Below the pieces are notes generated by a model that saw nothing but the letters and a program-made list of their open reading frames with translations, was not told the DNA's origin and did no database searches. Below, in pieces: positions 1 through 7,561 of a stretch of DNA of 39,307 nucleotides. This DNA is from Myxococcales bacterium (lineage in GTDB: Bacteria; Myxococcota; Myxococcia; Myxococcales; 40CM-4-68-19), in NCBI GenBank assembly GCA_020201435.1, contig JAIVGS010000004.1, positions 1-39,307 on the forward strand, given 5' to 3'. How positions within the stretch are numbered: position 1 is the first letter of the stretch; every line of letters begins with the position of its first letter. Made by a program: the position numbers and the translations under genes.

Positions 1-898
1 CCTCTTCGCGGCTCGCCTTCTGCACGCCGCTCACCTCGAGCGCCTTCTCCAGCGCGCTCCGCATCTCGGCCGCCGTCGCGTAACGCTGGTCGCGATCCTT
101 CGCCAGCGCCTTGTCGACGACCGCCGCGACCAGCGGCGGGGACCGCGCAGCGACCGACCCGACCGGCGGCGTCTCCTCGGAGACGAGCTTGAGCGCGAGC
201 GCGGCCGCCGTCTCGGCGAAGAAGAGACGCCTTCCGGTGAGCAGCTCCCAGGCGACGATCCCGACGGCGTAGATATCCGCGCGCCGATCGATCGGCTTCC
301 CCAGCGCCTGCTCCGGCGCCATGTACGCCGGCTTACCTTTCACCACCCCGGCGTCGGTCACGTCGGTCGAGGTCGCCGCCTTGGCGATGCCGAAGTCGAC
401 CAGCTTCACCTCGCCCTCGTAGGTGACGAAGACGTTCTGGGGCGAGACGTCGCGGTGGATCACCTCGAGCGACTTTCCGTCGTAGTCGCGCAGCTCGTGG
501 GCCGAGTGCAGGCCGGCGAGCATCTCGCAGAGCACGGCGCCGACGAACGGCAGGCCCGGCTCGCGCTGCTCCTTGGCGGCGGCGCGGACCACTCGGCTGA
601 GCGGCTGGCCGTCGAGGAACTCCATCGCCATGTAGAGGTGGCCGGCCTCGTCGCCGACCTCGAGCGTCTGGACGATGTTCGGGTGGTGCAGCCGCGCCGC
701 GAGCCGCGCCTCGAAGATCAGCGCCTCGCGCGAGCGCGCGTCGGTCTCGAGATCGGGGCGGATGCTCTTGAGCACGATCAGCTTGGAGAATCCGGATGGT
801 CCGCGCCGGATGGCGAGGAACACGTCGGCCTGTCCGCCCCGGCCGAGACTGGCCACCAGGCGATACGGTCCCACGCTGCGCGGCGTCGTGGGTTCCAC
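1..898 (-). CDS. Serine/threonine protein kinase, N-terminal part (runs off the window)
   Basis: Hanks-type Ser/Thr kinase that phosphorylates unidentified proteins. The minus-strand frame from GTG 898 shows the kinase motifs in order: glycine loop GRGGQADVF, the ATP lysine in VLKSI, a helix-C glutamate, catalytic loop HRDVSPQN, DFGIAK, and the activation segment YMAPEQ followed by RRADIYAVG. The catalytic domain is essentially complete within about 290 residues, and any sensor or repeat region is beyond base 1. The ORF track misses this frame because the start is GTG and the gene is open at the edge; the track entry 333..908 is a shadow frame. It starts 13 bp after the QueA-like stop, so it is probably the third gene of the SDR operon. 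The HRDVSPQN form is common in Myxococcota kinases. The exact start codon is less sure than the identity. Confidence 0.93.
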   Translation of the reverse strand, partial: MEPTTPRSVGPYRLVASLGRGGQADVFLAIRRGPSGFSKLIVLKSIRPDLETDARSREALIFEARLAARLHHPNIVQTLEVGDEAGHLYMAMEFLDGQPLSRVVRAAAKEQREPGLPFVGAVLCEMLAGLHSAHELRDYDGKSLEVIHRDVSPQNVFVTYEGEVKLVDFGIAKAATSTDVTDAGVVKGKPAYMAPEQALGKPIDRRADIYAVGIVAWELLTGRRLFFAETAAALALKLVSEETPPVGSVAARSPPLVAAVVDKALAKDRDQRYATAAEMRSALEKALEVSGVQKASREE

Positions 899-911
899 CT
901 CGCGCCATGCT

Positions 912-1901
912 CTATCGCAAGGCGGACGCGGAGGGAACGATCAGCCACGAGTCGCCGAACTCGTGGGAGAGAAAGCCTCGCTGTTCCGAAAAGGCCGTTG
1001 CGCGCTCGAGCAGGTCTTCGCCGGCGAACGCGCGCAGCAGTGCGTAATGGCTCGCGCCTTTCTCGTGGACGCCGGTCAACAGGCCGTCGACGACGCGCGG
1101 CCGATAGCCCGGGCCGATGACGAGGTCGGTCTCGCCCGAGAGCCTGCCGCCCGCGCCTTCGAGGGCGCGGACCACGGTGGTGCCGACGGCCACGACGCGG
1201 CGAGCGCCGCTCACGGCGCGCGCCGTCGACCCCGGGATCTCGAACCGCTCCGCGAGGGGCAGCGCCGCGTCGAGCGCGGGGTCGCCGGTCGACGAAATGC
1301 CCGCCGCATGCGTCAGCGAGGCGATGCCGACGCCGCGCGAACGCAGCGCGAGCAGCACTTCCCAGCGCAGCGGCCGGCCGGCGGACGGCATCTCCGCCGC
1401 CCACGGCCGCGAGGCGTACGCGACCTGCACGTCCCACAGCTCGAACGGCCCGCTCGCGTACGCGTATTGAATCGGCCGGCCCTGCCGGTAGATCGCGGAC
1501 CAGAGCGCGGCGCCGGTCTCGTCGAACCGCAGATCGACGAGCCGCGAGGAGACCGGCGAGATCCTCTCGATCGTGGCCGAGAGCCCGTCGAAGCGCAGGA
1601 CGCGCCCGGCCTGCAGCGGCGGCGGCGGAGCGCGGTGCTCGGTCGGCGTCCGCCAGTCGGCGCCGTCGAACAGAACCGCGCGAAACGTTCCGTCGGGCTG
1701 CTGGCCGAGCAGGCGCACCTCGATCGCGGGCTCCCGTGCGCGCAGCGACGCCGGCAATGTCGCGGCGTCGTTGACGACCAGCAGATCCCCCTGGCGCAGG
1801 ATCGACGGCAGATCGCCGATGGTGTGCTCGCTCAGCGCACCGGTCGCCGGATCGATCTGCAGCACCCGTTCCGACGAACGAGGCGATCGCGCCGGGATCA
1901 C
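912..1901 (-). CDS. Divergent QueA-like S-adenosylmethionine:tRNA ribosyltransferase-isomerase
   Basis: QueA transfers and isomerises the ribosyl group of SAM onto 7-aminomethyl-deazaguanine in tRNA to form epoxyqueuosine. This 329-residue protein follows the QueA order: LLVVND near residue 40, an SAGRPL segment where QueA has TAGLHF, GTTVVRALE, the VVDGLLTGVHEKG segment (QueA: VVDGLITNFHLPKS), and FGDSWLI near the C terminus. Length is close to the usual 340-350. Several QueA signature positions differ (VNDAATLPASL for FNDTRVIPARL, SAGRPL for TAGLHF), so this is a divergent paralogue whose activity is uncertain. The start GTG (1901-1899) overlaps the SDR stop as GTGA, indicating translational coupling. 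No other queuosine gene is visible nearby. Confidence 0.85.
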   Translation of the reverse strand: MIPARSPRSSERVLQIDPATGALSEHTIGDLPSILRQGDLLVVNDAATLPASLRAREPAIEVRLLGQQPDGTFRAVLFDGADWRTPTEHRAPPPPLQAGRVLRFDGLSATIERISPVSSRLVDLRFDETGAALWSAIYRQGRPIQYAYASGPFELWDVQVAYASRPWAAEMPSAGRPLRWEVLLALRSRGVGIASLTHAAGISSTGDPALDAALPLAERFEIPGSTARAVSGARRVVAVGTTVVRALEGAGGRLSGETDLVIGPGYRPRVVDGLLTGVHEKGASHYALLRAFAGEDLLERATAFSEQRGFLSHEFGDSWLIVPSASALR

Positions 1902-2575
1902 GGCGCCACCGTCAAGCGCGCGCCGCTCTCGAGCCGCTCGGCGTCGCCGATCAACTTCGCGATCTTCCGTGCGACGTCCTCAGGACGCGCGAGGGTCTTG
2001 CGGTCCGCCTCCGGCATCGCCGCGGCATGCATGTCGGTGTCCATCTCACCCGGGTCGATCGAGATGAACTTCACGCCCGGCACCTCGACCGCCCAGGAAC
2101 GGTTCAGGTGATCGAGCGCGGCCTTCGAGACGCCGTACGCGCCCCAGCGCGGATACGCCGCCACCGCCGCGTCGGAGCTGACGTGCACGACCAGCCCCGA
2201 TCCGCGAAGCGCCATCGCGCCGGCGACGATCTTCGTCAGCCGGAACGGCCCGACCAGGTTCGCCTGCAGCACCTGCTCGAAGTCCTCGCAATCGGTGTCG
2301 AGCAGCAGCTTGAGCGGCGTCGGGCCGAGCGTGCTCGCATTGTGGATCAGGACGTCGATCGGTCCGACCAGCGCCGCGGCCGCGCCCGCGATCGCGTGAA
2401 CGGCGTGCTTGTCGCCGACGTCCGCGGGCAGCGCATGCGCTCCGATCCGGGCGGCGGTTCTTTGCAGCTCGTCCGCGTGCCGCGCGACGATGACGATCCG
2501 GTGTCCGCCGCGCGCCAGCTCGGCCGCCAGCGCCGCGCCGAGGCCCTTGCTCGCTCCGGTCAGCAGTACGTTCAT
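1898..2575 (-). CDS. Short-chain dehydrogenase/reductase (SDR) family oxidoreductase
   Basis: 225-residue NAD(P)-dependent oxidoreductase, cytosolic, substrate unknown. It shows the Rossmann TGASKGLG motif at the N terminus, IHNAS in the place of NNAG, VVHVSSD carrying the catalytic serine, YGVSK carrying the Tyr-x-x-x-Lys pair, and IDPGEMDTDM after it, as in classical SDRs (about 250 residues). ATG 2575 was chosen because the SDR fold starts there (MNVLLTGAS). The 700-residue ORF 1898..4000 merely extends upstream through shadow sequence of divergent genes. It is the first gene of the operon with the QueA-like gene (GTGA overlap) and kinase. No Shine-Dalgarno is seen; a TACCCT box sits 7 nt upstream, so translation may be leaderless. 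Confidence 0.92.
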   Translation of the reverse strand: MNVLLTGASKGLGAALAAELARGGHRIVIVARHADELQRTAARIGAHALPADVGDKHAVHAIAGAAAALVGPIDVLIHNASTLGPTPLKLLLDTDCEDFEQVLQANLVGPFRLTKIVAGAMALRGSGLVVHVSSDAAVAAYPRWGAYGVSKAALDHLNRSWAVEVPGVKFISIDPGEMDTDMHAAAMPEADRKTLARPEDVARKIAKLIGDAERLESGARLTVAP

Positions 2576-2582
2576 GCGCGGC

Positions 2583-2588
2583 AGGGTA
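2583..2588 (-). promoter_or_regulatory. Candidate -10 box (TACCCT) for the SDR operon
   Basis: On the minus strand TACCCT ends 7 nt before the SDR start codon at 2575. No convincing -35 is visible at 16-18 bp. The spacing would place the transcript start at or next to the ATG. This is inferred from spacing and from the similar arrangement at other genes in the window. Confidence 0.35.
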
Positions 2589-2615
2589 ACGCACCGTTCT
2601 CGTCTTTTGGCGACG

Positions 2616-2644
2616 GTGACAATATGTTGGCAGAAGGTTATTCT
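2616..2644 (+). promoter_or_regulatory. Candidate sigma70-type promoter of the XRE-cupin gene
   Basis: GTGACA (2616-2621), a 17-bp spacer and TATTCT (2639-2644). The -10 box ends 6 nt before ATG 2651, so transcription would begin at the A of the start codon. This is the most AT-rich patch in the neighbourhood. Confidence 0.5.
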
Positions 2645-2651
2645 CTTGTCA
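2617..2651. repeat. Inverted repeat TGACAA ... TTGTCA over the XRE gene promoter
   Basis: TGACAA (2617-2622) and TTGTCA (2646-2651) are exact inverted copies 23 nt apart. They flank the spacer and -10 box and end at the start codon. An operator for autoregulation by the downstream XRE protein is an inference from position; six-base arms can also arise by chance. Confidence 0.35.
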
Positions 2652-3202
2652 TGGAGCCGCTCGCCGGACACCTGGCGCAGAACGTCAAGCAGCTGCGCGA
2701 CGCGCGCGGGTTGACGCAGCAGCAGATGGCGCGGATCTCGGGCCTGCCGCGCGCCACCTGGGCGAATCTCGAGTCGGGCGCGGCCAACCCGACGCTCGCG
2801 GTGCTGCATCGCGTCGCCGGCGCGCTCCAGGTTTCGCTCGAGGAGCTGCTCGGCCCTCCGCGCGCGGCCTCGCGCTTCTACCCGCGCGGCTCGCTGCCGG
2901 AAAAAGTCCGCAGCGACGTCCTGATCCGGCAGCTGCTGCCCGACCCGATCCCGGGGACCGAGATCGGCCGGATGGAATTCGAGCCGCTCGCGCGCCTGAC
3001 CGGCATCCCGCACGTCCCGGGCACCCGCGAATACCTGACCTGCGAGTCCGGCCGCATCGACCTCGTCGTCGCCGGCGAGAAGTGGACCCTGGAGCCCGGC
3101 GACGTCGTCTCGTTCCGCGGCGATCAGCGCCATTCCTACGCGAATCCGACCCGTTCGCTCTCGGTGGGCTATTCGGTGGTGCTGCTCGCGCCGCTGGTGT
3201 GA
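2651..3202 (+). CDS. XRE-family transcriptional regulator with C-terminal cupin domain
   Basis: 183-residue DNA-binding regulator. Residues about 8-66 form an HTH_XRE domain (LRDARGLTQQQMARISGLP, then NPTLAVLHRVAGAL). Residues about 100-175 form a cupin barrel with LEPGDVVSFRGDQRHSY. This HTH plus cupin arrangement is that of small-molecule-responsive regulators such as the PuuR type; the ligand here is unknown. ATG 2651 is preferred over the in-frame ATG 2624 because 2624 lies inside the likely promoter and has no ribosome site, whereas 2651 sits at the predicted transcript start. An AGAAGG lies 13 nt upstream, rather far for a Shine-Dalgarno. It is divergent from the SDR operon, which it may regulate. 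Confidence 0.92.
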   Translation: MEPLAGHLAQNVKQLRDARGLTQQQMARISGLPRATWANLESGAANPTLAVLHRVAGALQVSLEELLGPPRAASRFYPRGSLPEKVRSDVLIRQLLPDPIPGTEIGRMEFEPLARLTGIPHVPGTREYLTCESGRIDLVVAGEKWTLEPGDVVSFRGDQRHSYANPTRSLSVGYSVVLLAPLV

Positions 3203-3206
3203 ACCG

Positions 3207-3235
3207 TTGCGGGCGGCTCCACCGCGCACTATACG
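3207..3235 (+). promoter_or_regulatory. Candidate promoter of the DUF1259 gene
   Basis: TTGCGG (3207-3212), a 17-bp spacer and TATACG (3230-3235). The -10 box ends 6 nt before ATG 3242, again pointing to a leaderless transcript. No Shine-Dalgarno is seen. Confidence 0.45.
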
Positions 3236-3241
3236 CGGACC

Positions 3242-4072
3242 ATGATCGCGATCCTGCTGGCAGCGGCGCTGAATCCGACGAACGTCGAGAAGCTCACCGG
3301 CCTCAAGGGAAAGCTCGACGAGAAAGAGCATGTGTTCAAGGTCTCGTATCCACGCGCGGACATCGAGGCGACTGCGGCCGGCGTGAAGCTGACGCCGCCG
3401 CTCGGGTTGACGGCCTGGGCGGCGTTCACCGGCGGCGGCGCGCACACGATGGTGATGGGCGACATGGTGATGACCGAGGACCAGGTCGCTCCCGCGATGG
3501 ACGCGGCGCTCGACAACGGTCTCGAGGTGACCGCGCTCCACAACCACTTCGCGCACGATTCGCCGCGGGTGATGTTCATGCACATCGGCGGGATCGGCGA
3601 CGAGTCGAAGCTCGCATCGGCGGTCGGGAAAGTGATCGCCGTCCTGAAGGCGAAGCCGCCTGCTCCGCCGCAGGCCGACATCGATCCGGGGAAGAGCACC
3701 CTCGACGCCGCGAAGCTCGACGCGGCCTTCGGCAAGAAGGGCGAGTACAAGGACGGCGTCTACAAGGTCGTGTTCGGCCGCACCACGAAAGAGCACGGGA
3801 TGACGCTCGGCAACACGATGGGCGTGAACACCTGGGCGGCGCTCGCGGGCTCCGAGGAAAAGGCCGTGATCGACGGCGACTTCGCGATGCTCGAGTCGGA
3901 GCTGCAGGGCGTGCTCAAGGCGCTGCGCGCGGCGGGCATCGACGTCGTGGCGATCCACTCGCACATGTCGGGCGAGCAGCCGCGCATCCTCTTTCTTCAC
4001 TACTGGGGCGTCGGCGCCGCGCAGGATCTGGCGAAGGGCGTGAGGGCGGCGCTCGCGAAGACGAAAACCTAG
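3242..4072 (+). CDS. DUF1259 (LppY/LpqO-type) protein with two repeats
   Basis: 276 residues of the DUF1259 family, whose biochemical role is not established. Two homologous halves are visible. In the first, LTAWAAFTGG, then MVMGDMVMTEDQV, then VTALHNHFAHDSPRVMFMHIGG. In the second, VNTWAALAGS, then VIDGDFAMLESEL, then VVAIHSHMSGEQPRILFLHYWG. Each half keeps a His-x-His pair (HNH, HSH) and a later histidine (MHIG, LHYW) that could bind metal; this is inference. The short hydrophobic N terminus (MIAILLAAAL) may be a weak signal sequence. The stop shares the palindrome CTAG with the stop of the convergent receiver gene, giving a 4-nt overlap. Confidence 0.88.
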   Translation: MIAILLAAALNPTNVEKLTGLKGKLDEKEHVFKVSYPRADIEATAAGVKLTPPLGLTAWAAFTGGGAHTMVMGDMVMTEDQVAPAMDAALDNGLEVTALHNHFAHDSPRVMFMHIGGIGDESKLASAVGKVIAVLKAKPPAPPQADIDPGKSTLDAAKLDAAFGKKGEYKDGVYKVVFGRTTKEHGMTLGNTMGVNTWAALAGSEEKAVIDGDFAMLESELQGVLKALRAAGIDVVAIHSHMSGEQPRILFLHYWGVGAAQDLAKGVRAALAKTKT

Positions 4073-4407
4073 TTGCAGTACTTGCGCGCCAACGCCAGCA
4101 GCTCGTCGATGTTGAACGGCATCCGCAGGACGGCCACGGCGCGCGGGTGGCGGATCCGCCGCGAATCCGCCGTCATCACGATCACGTTGACCGCGTCGAG
4201 GTCGTGCTGCTGGGCGAGTCGATCGAGAAAAGCGAGCGGCTCGATCACGTCGAGCAGGATCGCGGCTGGCGCGTCGTCGGCCTCGAGGTGGCCCATCGCC
4301 GCCGTCCCGTCAGGCGCGACCCGCACGTCGAATCCTTCTTCGGCGAGAACGCCGCGCAGGGCTTCCTGCGTGTCGTCGTCGGCCTCCACCACCAGTATGC
4401 ACGCCAT
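4069..4407 (-). CDS. Single-domain response regulator receiver protein, atypical
   Basis: 112 residues, one CheY-like receiver domain and no output domain. The N-terminal acidic cluster (VVEADDD), the phospho-acceptor Asp in ILLDV and the switch Thr in VIVMTAD are present. The conserved Lys before Pro-Phe is replaced: the strand reads VLRMPF where receivers have KPF, so phosphorylation-dependent switching may be altered. No histidine kinase is adjacent. The gene is convergent with the DUF1259 gene (shared CTAG) and divergent from the DUF885 gene. No Shine-Dalgarno is evident. Confidence 0.85.
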   Translation of the reverse strand: MACILVVEADDDTQEALRGVLAEEGFDVRVAPDGTAAMGHLEADDAPAAILLDVIEPLAFLDRLAQQHDLDAVNVIVMTADSRRIRHPRAVAVLRMPFNIDELLALARKYCN

Positions 4408-4492
4408 CGGCGCGGGATTGTGCGACCCCTGCGGAGAGCGCCGTCAATACCCGCCCCTACGCATGCAGGTCTGCAGTAGGCGGACCTCGTGC

Positions 4493-4498
4493 TAGCCT
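4493..4498 (+). promoter_or_regulatory. Candidate -10 box (TAGCCT) of the DUF885-aroF operon
   Basis: TAGCCT lies 8 nt before ATG 4507 and no Shine-Dalgarno intervenes. A -35 is not convincing. It is listed because the spacing resembles the other near-leaderless starts in this window. Confidence 0.3.
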
Positions 4499-4506
4499 GC
4501 GCGGCC

Positions 4507-6204
4507 ATGAAAATTCGCGCACTTGCGGTCCTGCTTGCGATCGGCTGCACGCACGCCTCGCCGCCCGCTCCGGCGACGCCGGACTTCGCCACCTTCGTCG
4601 ACGGGTACTACAAGATGCGTTTCGCGCGACTGCCGTCGCTGGCCACCCGCGTCGGCCTCCACGACGGTGACGCGAACCTCGAGGATCTCTCGCGGGCCGG
4701 CATCGAAACCCGGATCGCGGAGTTGAAGGACGCGCTCGCTCGGCTGCAGGCCATCCGCCGCGGCCCGCTCTCATTCGACGAGGACATCGACGCTCAGCTG
4801 ATCGAGTACCAGATCCGCGGGACGCTGCTCGATCAGGAGCAGATCCGCCTCTGGGAGCGCAGCCCGATGGGCTACGTCAGCCTGCCGGGCGGATCGATCG
4901 ACGGACTGATGAAGCGCGACTTCGCGCCCGCCCGCGGGCGGCTCGAGTCGGTGATCGCGCGGCTCAAGCAGGTCCCGCGCATCTACGCCGACGCGAAAGA
5001 GAACGTGAAGGACCCGCCGAAGGAGTTCACCGACCTGGCGGTGCGCATGTCGCGCGGCTCGGTCGGTTTCTTCGAGAAGGCGGTGACCAGCTGGGCCCAC
5101 GAGGCGGCGGGCGGCGACGCGGAGCTGCAGAAGCAGTTCGACGAGGCGCAGTCGCAGGCGGCGGCCGCAACGCGCGACTTCGCCGGCTGGCTGCAGACCG
5201 ACCTTCTGCCGCGATCGCACGGGCAGTACGCGATCGGGGCGGAAAAGTTTCTCGCCAAATTGAAGTACGACGACATGGTCGAGCTGCCGCTCCCCGAGCT
5301 CCTGGCGAAGGGCGAGGCGCAGCTGGCGAAGGACCACGCGGCGTTCGTCGAGACCGCGCGCCGGGTCGACGCGACGAAGACGCCGGAAGAAGTGATGAAG
5401 ACGCTCTCGGACGTGCATCCGACGGCGGACGACTTGATTCCGTCGGTGGCGCGATCGGTCGAAGCGGCGCGCGAGTTCGTGGTCGCCCACGACCTCGTCA
5501 CGGTGCCGTCGGAAGTGCGGGTCAAGGTCGAGCAGACGCCGCCCTACGCGCGCTCGGGAAGCTTCGCCTCGATGGACACGCCCGGACCGTTCGAGACCAC
5601 GGCGACGGAGGCCTTCTATTACGTCACGCCGGTCGAGCAGGACTGGGACGCGAAGCACAAGGAAGAGCATCTGCGTCTCTACAACCCGTGGGTGGTCGGG
5701 ATGATCAACGTGCACGAGGCTTATCCCGGTCACTATCTCGAATTCCTCTACGCGCCGCGCTTTCCCACCAAGGTGCGCAAGCTGAGCCACTCGAGCACCA
5801 ACAGCGAAGGGTGGGCGCACTACTGCGAGCAGATGACGGTCGAGCACGGCTTCGGCGGCGGAGACCCGAAGATGCAGCTGGCGCAGCTGTCGGAAGCGCT
5901 GCTGCGGGACTGCCGTTACATCACCGGAATCCAGTTGCACACCGGCGGGTGGACGGTGGAGCAAGGCGCGAGGCTCTTCCGCGAGCAGTGTTTCCAGGAG
6001 CCGGCCAACGCGTTCGAAGAGGCGCGCCGCGGGACGTACAACCCGACGTACCTCTATTACACGCTCGGCAAGCTGATGATCCAGGACCTCGCGCGAGATT
6101 ACATGCGCGAGAAGCACGCGTCGCTGAAGCAGTTCCACGACGCGTTCGTGGGCCAGGGCGCGCTGCCGATTCCGCTGGTGCGAAAGATCCTGCTGCGCCC
6201 ATGA
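4507..6204 (+). CDS. DUF885 family lipoprotein (predicted zinc peptidase fold)
   Basis: 565-residue exported protein. The N terminus MKIRALAVLLAIGCTH is a lipoprotein signal with lipobox LAIGC, so the mature protein is likely membrane-anchored outside the cytoplasm. The C-terminal half carries HEAYPGH near residue 403 and EGWAHYCEQM about 30 residues later, the HExxxxH and downstream glutamate pattern of DUF885, a family placed among gluzincin-like metallopeptidases. The length is typical. ATG 4507 was chosen over the track start 4489 because it begins the signal peptide. Its stop overlaps the DAHP synthase start as ATGA, so the two are co-translated although no metabolic link is obvious. Confidence 0.92.
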   Translation: MKIRALAVLLAIGCTHASPPAPATPDFATFVDGYYKMRFARLPSLATRVGLHDGDANLEDLSRAGIETRIAELKDALARLQAIRRGPLSFDEDIDAQLIEYQIRGTLLDQEQIRLWERSPMGYVSLPGGSIDGLMKRDFAPARGRLESVIARLKQVPRIYADAKENVKDPPKEFTDLAVRMSRGSVGFFEKAVTSWAHEAAGGDAELQKQFDEAQSQAAAATRDFAGWLQTDLLPRSHGQYAIGAEKFLAKLKYDDMVELPLPELLAKGEAQLAKDHAAFVETARRVDATKTPEEVMKTLSDVHPTADDLIPSVARSVEAAREFVVAHDLVTVPSEVRVKVEQTPPYARSGSFASMDTPGPFETTATEAFYYVTPVEQDWDAKHKEEHLRLYNPWVVGMINVHEAYPGHYLEFLYAPRFPTKVRKLSHSSTNSEGWAHYCEQMTVEHGFGGGDPKMQLAQLSEALLRDCRYITGIQLHTGGWTVEQGARLFREQCFQEPANAFEEARRGTYNPTYLYYTLGKLMIQDLARDYMREKHASLKQFHDAFVGQGALPIPLVRKILLRP

Positions 6205-7250
6205 AGACCGGCGACCTTCACGTCGAAAGCAACCGGCCGCTGCTGCCGCCGGCGATCCTCGCCGAGGAGCTGCCGCTCGGCGAGGCGGGCTCGCAGCTCG
6301 TCGCCGGGGCGCGCGAGGAGATCATCCGGATCCTCTCGGGTGACGACGATCGGCTGCTGGTCGTCGTCGGGCCCTGCTCGGTCCACGACCCGGCGGCGGC
6401 GCTCGACTACGCGCGGCGGCTGCAGGCAAAGTCGCTCGAGCTGCGCGGCGATCTGCTCCTCGTCATGCGCGTCTATTTCGAGAAACCGCGCACGACGGTC
6501 GGATGGAAAGGGTTGATCAACGATCCGCGGCTCGACGGATCGTTCGTGATCAACGAGGGGCTGCGGCTCGCGCGGCGTCTGCTTCTCGATCTGGTCGAGC
6601 TGGGCACGCCGGCCGGCTGCGAATTTCTCGATCCGATCACGCCGCAGTTCATCTCCGATCTCGTCTCCTGGGGCGCGATCGGCGCGCGCACGACCGAATC
6701 GCAGGTCCACCGCGAGCTCGCCTCCGGCCTCTCGATGCCGGTTGGCTTCAAGAATGGAACCGAGGGCGGGATCCAGATCGCGATCGACGCGGTCCGCGCC
6801 GCGAGCCATCCGCACCGGTTTCTCGGCGTCACCGAGCAGGGGCTCGCGGGCATCGTGGCGACCCGCGGGAATCCCGATTGTCACGTCATCCTTCGCGGCG
6901 GAACGGCCCCGAACCACGACGCGGCGAGCGTGCAGAAGGCGCTGTCGATGCTGCGCGACGCGGGGCTGCGAAGCCGGCTGGTGATCGACGCGAGCCACGG
7001 CAACAGCGGCAAGGACTACCGGCGGCAGCCGATCGTGGCGCGCGAGATCGCCGCGCAGGTGAGCGGGGGAGAGCGCGGGATCGCGGGCGTGATGCTCGAA
7101 TCGTTCCTCGTCGACGGCCGCCAGGAGCTGCGCGATCCCTCGAACCTGACGTACGGCCAGTCGATCACCGACGCCTGCATGGGCTGGGAGATGACCGTGC
7201 CAGTGCTCGATGAGCTCGCCGCGGCCGCGCGATCGCGACGCGCGCGTTGA
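6201..7250 (+). CDS. aroF: 3-deoxy-7-phosphoheptulonate (DAHP) synthase, class I
   Basis: 349-residue enzyme condensing phosphoenolpyruvate and erythrose 4-phosphate to DAHP, the first step of the shikimate pathway. Family signatures are GPCSVHDP, PRTTVGWKGLINDP, GARTTESQVHRELASG, VGFKNGT and DASHGNS, in the order found in E. coli AroF/AroG/AroH and at the same overall length. The isozyme class (Phe-, Tyr- or Trp-inhibited) cannot be told from sequence reading alone, so the symbol is generic. The start ATG 6201 overlaps the preceding stop (ATGA). Confidence 0.96.
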   Translation: MKTGDLHVESNRPLLPPAILAEELPLGEAGSQLVAGAREEIIRILSGDDDRLLVVVGPCSVHDPAAALDYARRLQAKSLELRGDLLLVMRVYFEKPRTTVGWKGLINDPRLDGSFVINEGLRLARRLLLDLVELGTPAGCEFLDPITPQFISDLVSWGAIGARTTESQVHRELASGLSMPVGFKNGTEGGIQIAIDAVRAASHPHRFLGVTEQGLAGIVATRGNPDCHVILRGGTAPNHDAASVQKALSMLRDAGLRSRLVIDASHGNSGKDYRRQPIVAREIAAQVSGGERGIAGVMLESFLVDGRQELRDPSNLTYGQSITDACMGWEMTVPVLDELAAAARSRRAR

Positions 7251-7255
7251 TCCGA

Positions 7256-7504
7256 TCACGCCGGCATCGCAAGCAGCGCCCGCGCGGCGAGGACGGCCTC
7301 CCGCGCGCAGCCGCCTCGGCGCGGAACGGCTCGTACACATCCGCACTCGTCCGTACAACTGCGGTCCAGGTATCTCCAGCAAGTGAAACGCGTGAGCAGG
7401 ACGTCGAAACCGTTGCCGGAGTCGAGCGGGTCGCGGTCGTCGGCGACGAGCAGCACCCTGACCTCGGAGAATGTGCGACATCGACGGAAACAGAGGCTGC
7501 GCAC
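7256..7504 (-). CDS. Possible small cysteine-rich protein, unrecognised
   Basis: This ORF is 82 residues from 7504, or 66 from GTG 7456, which has a GAGG five bases upstream. The minus frame reads VLLVADDRD, then a C-x(3)-C-x-C cluster (SCTDECGC) and GGCAREAVLAARALLAMPA. Codon third positions are strongly G/C, as in neighbouring real genes, which argues for coding over chance. The start of the sequence faintly resembles a receiver domain, but nothing else of that fold follows. It fills most of the 305-bp gap between aroF and the LPP20-like gene and is convergent with aroF, with 5 bp between stops. No function is proposed; it could be a gene remnant. Confidence 0.4.
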   Translation of the reverse strand: MRSLCFRRCRTFSEVRVLLVADDRDPLDSGNGFDVLLTRFTCWRYLDRSCTDECGCVRAVPRRGGCAREAVLAARALLAMPA

Positions 7505-7527
7505 CTTTCACCACCCGGGCGGGATCT

Positions 7528-7555
7528 TTGGGCACCGCGGCGGTGCTGGTACGCT
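7528..7555 (+). promoter_or_regulatory. Candidate promoter of the LPP20-like lipoprotein gene
   Basis: TTGGGC (7528-7533), a 16-bp spacer and TACGCT (7550-7555). GTG 7562 lies 6 nt after the -10 box, so the message would be leaderless. No Shine-Dalgarno precedes either candidate GTG. Confidence 0.4.
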
Positions 7556-7561
7556 GTGAAA

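Noticed and set aside
333-908. 191-residue minus ORF
   Set aside because: It is a +1 shadow of the kinase. The kinase motifs are in the frame starting at GTG 898.
1898-4000. 700-residue minus ORF
   Set aside because: Only the SDR part from 2575 is real. The upstream 475 residues are shadow of the XRE-cupin and DUF1259 genes, with His/Arg-rich composition typical of antisense frames.
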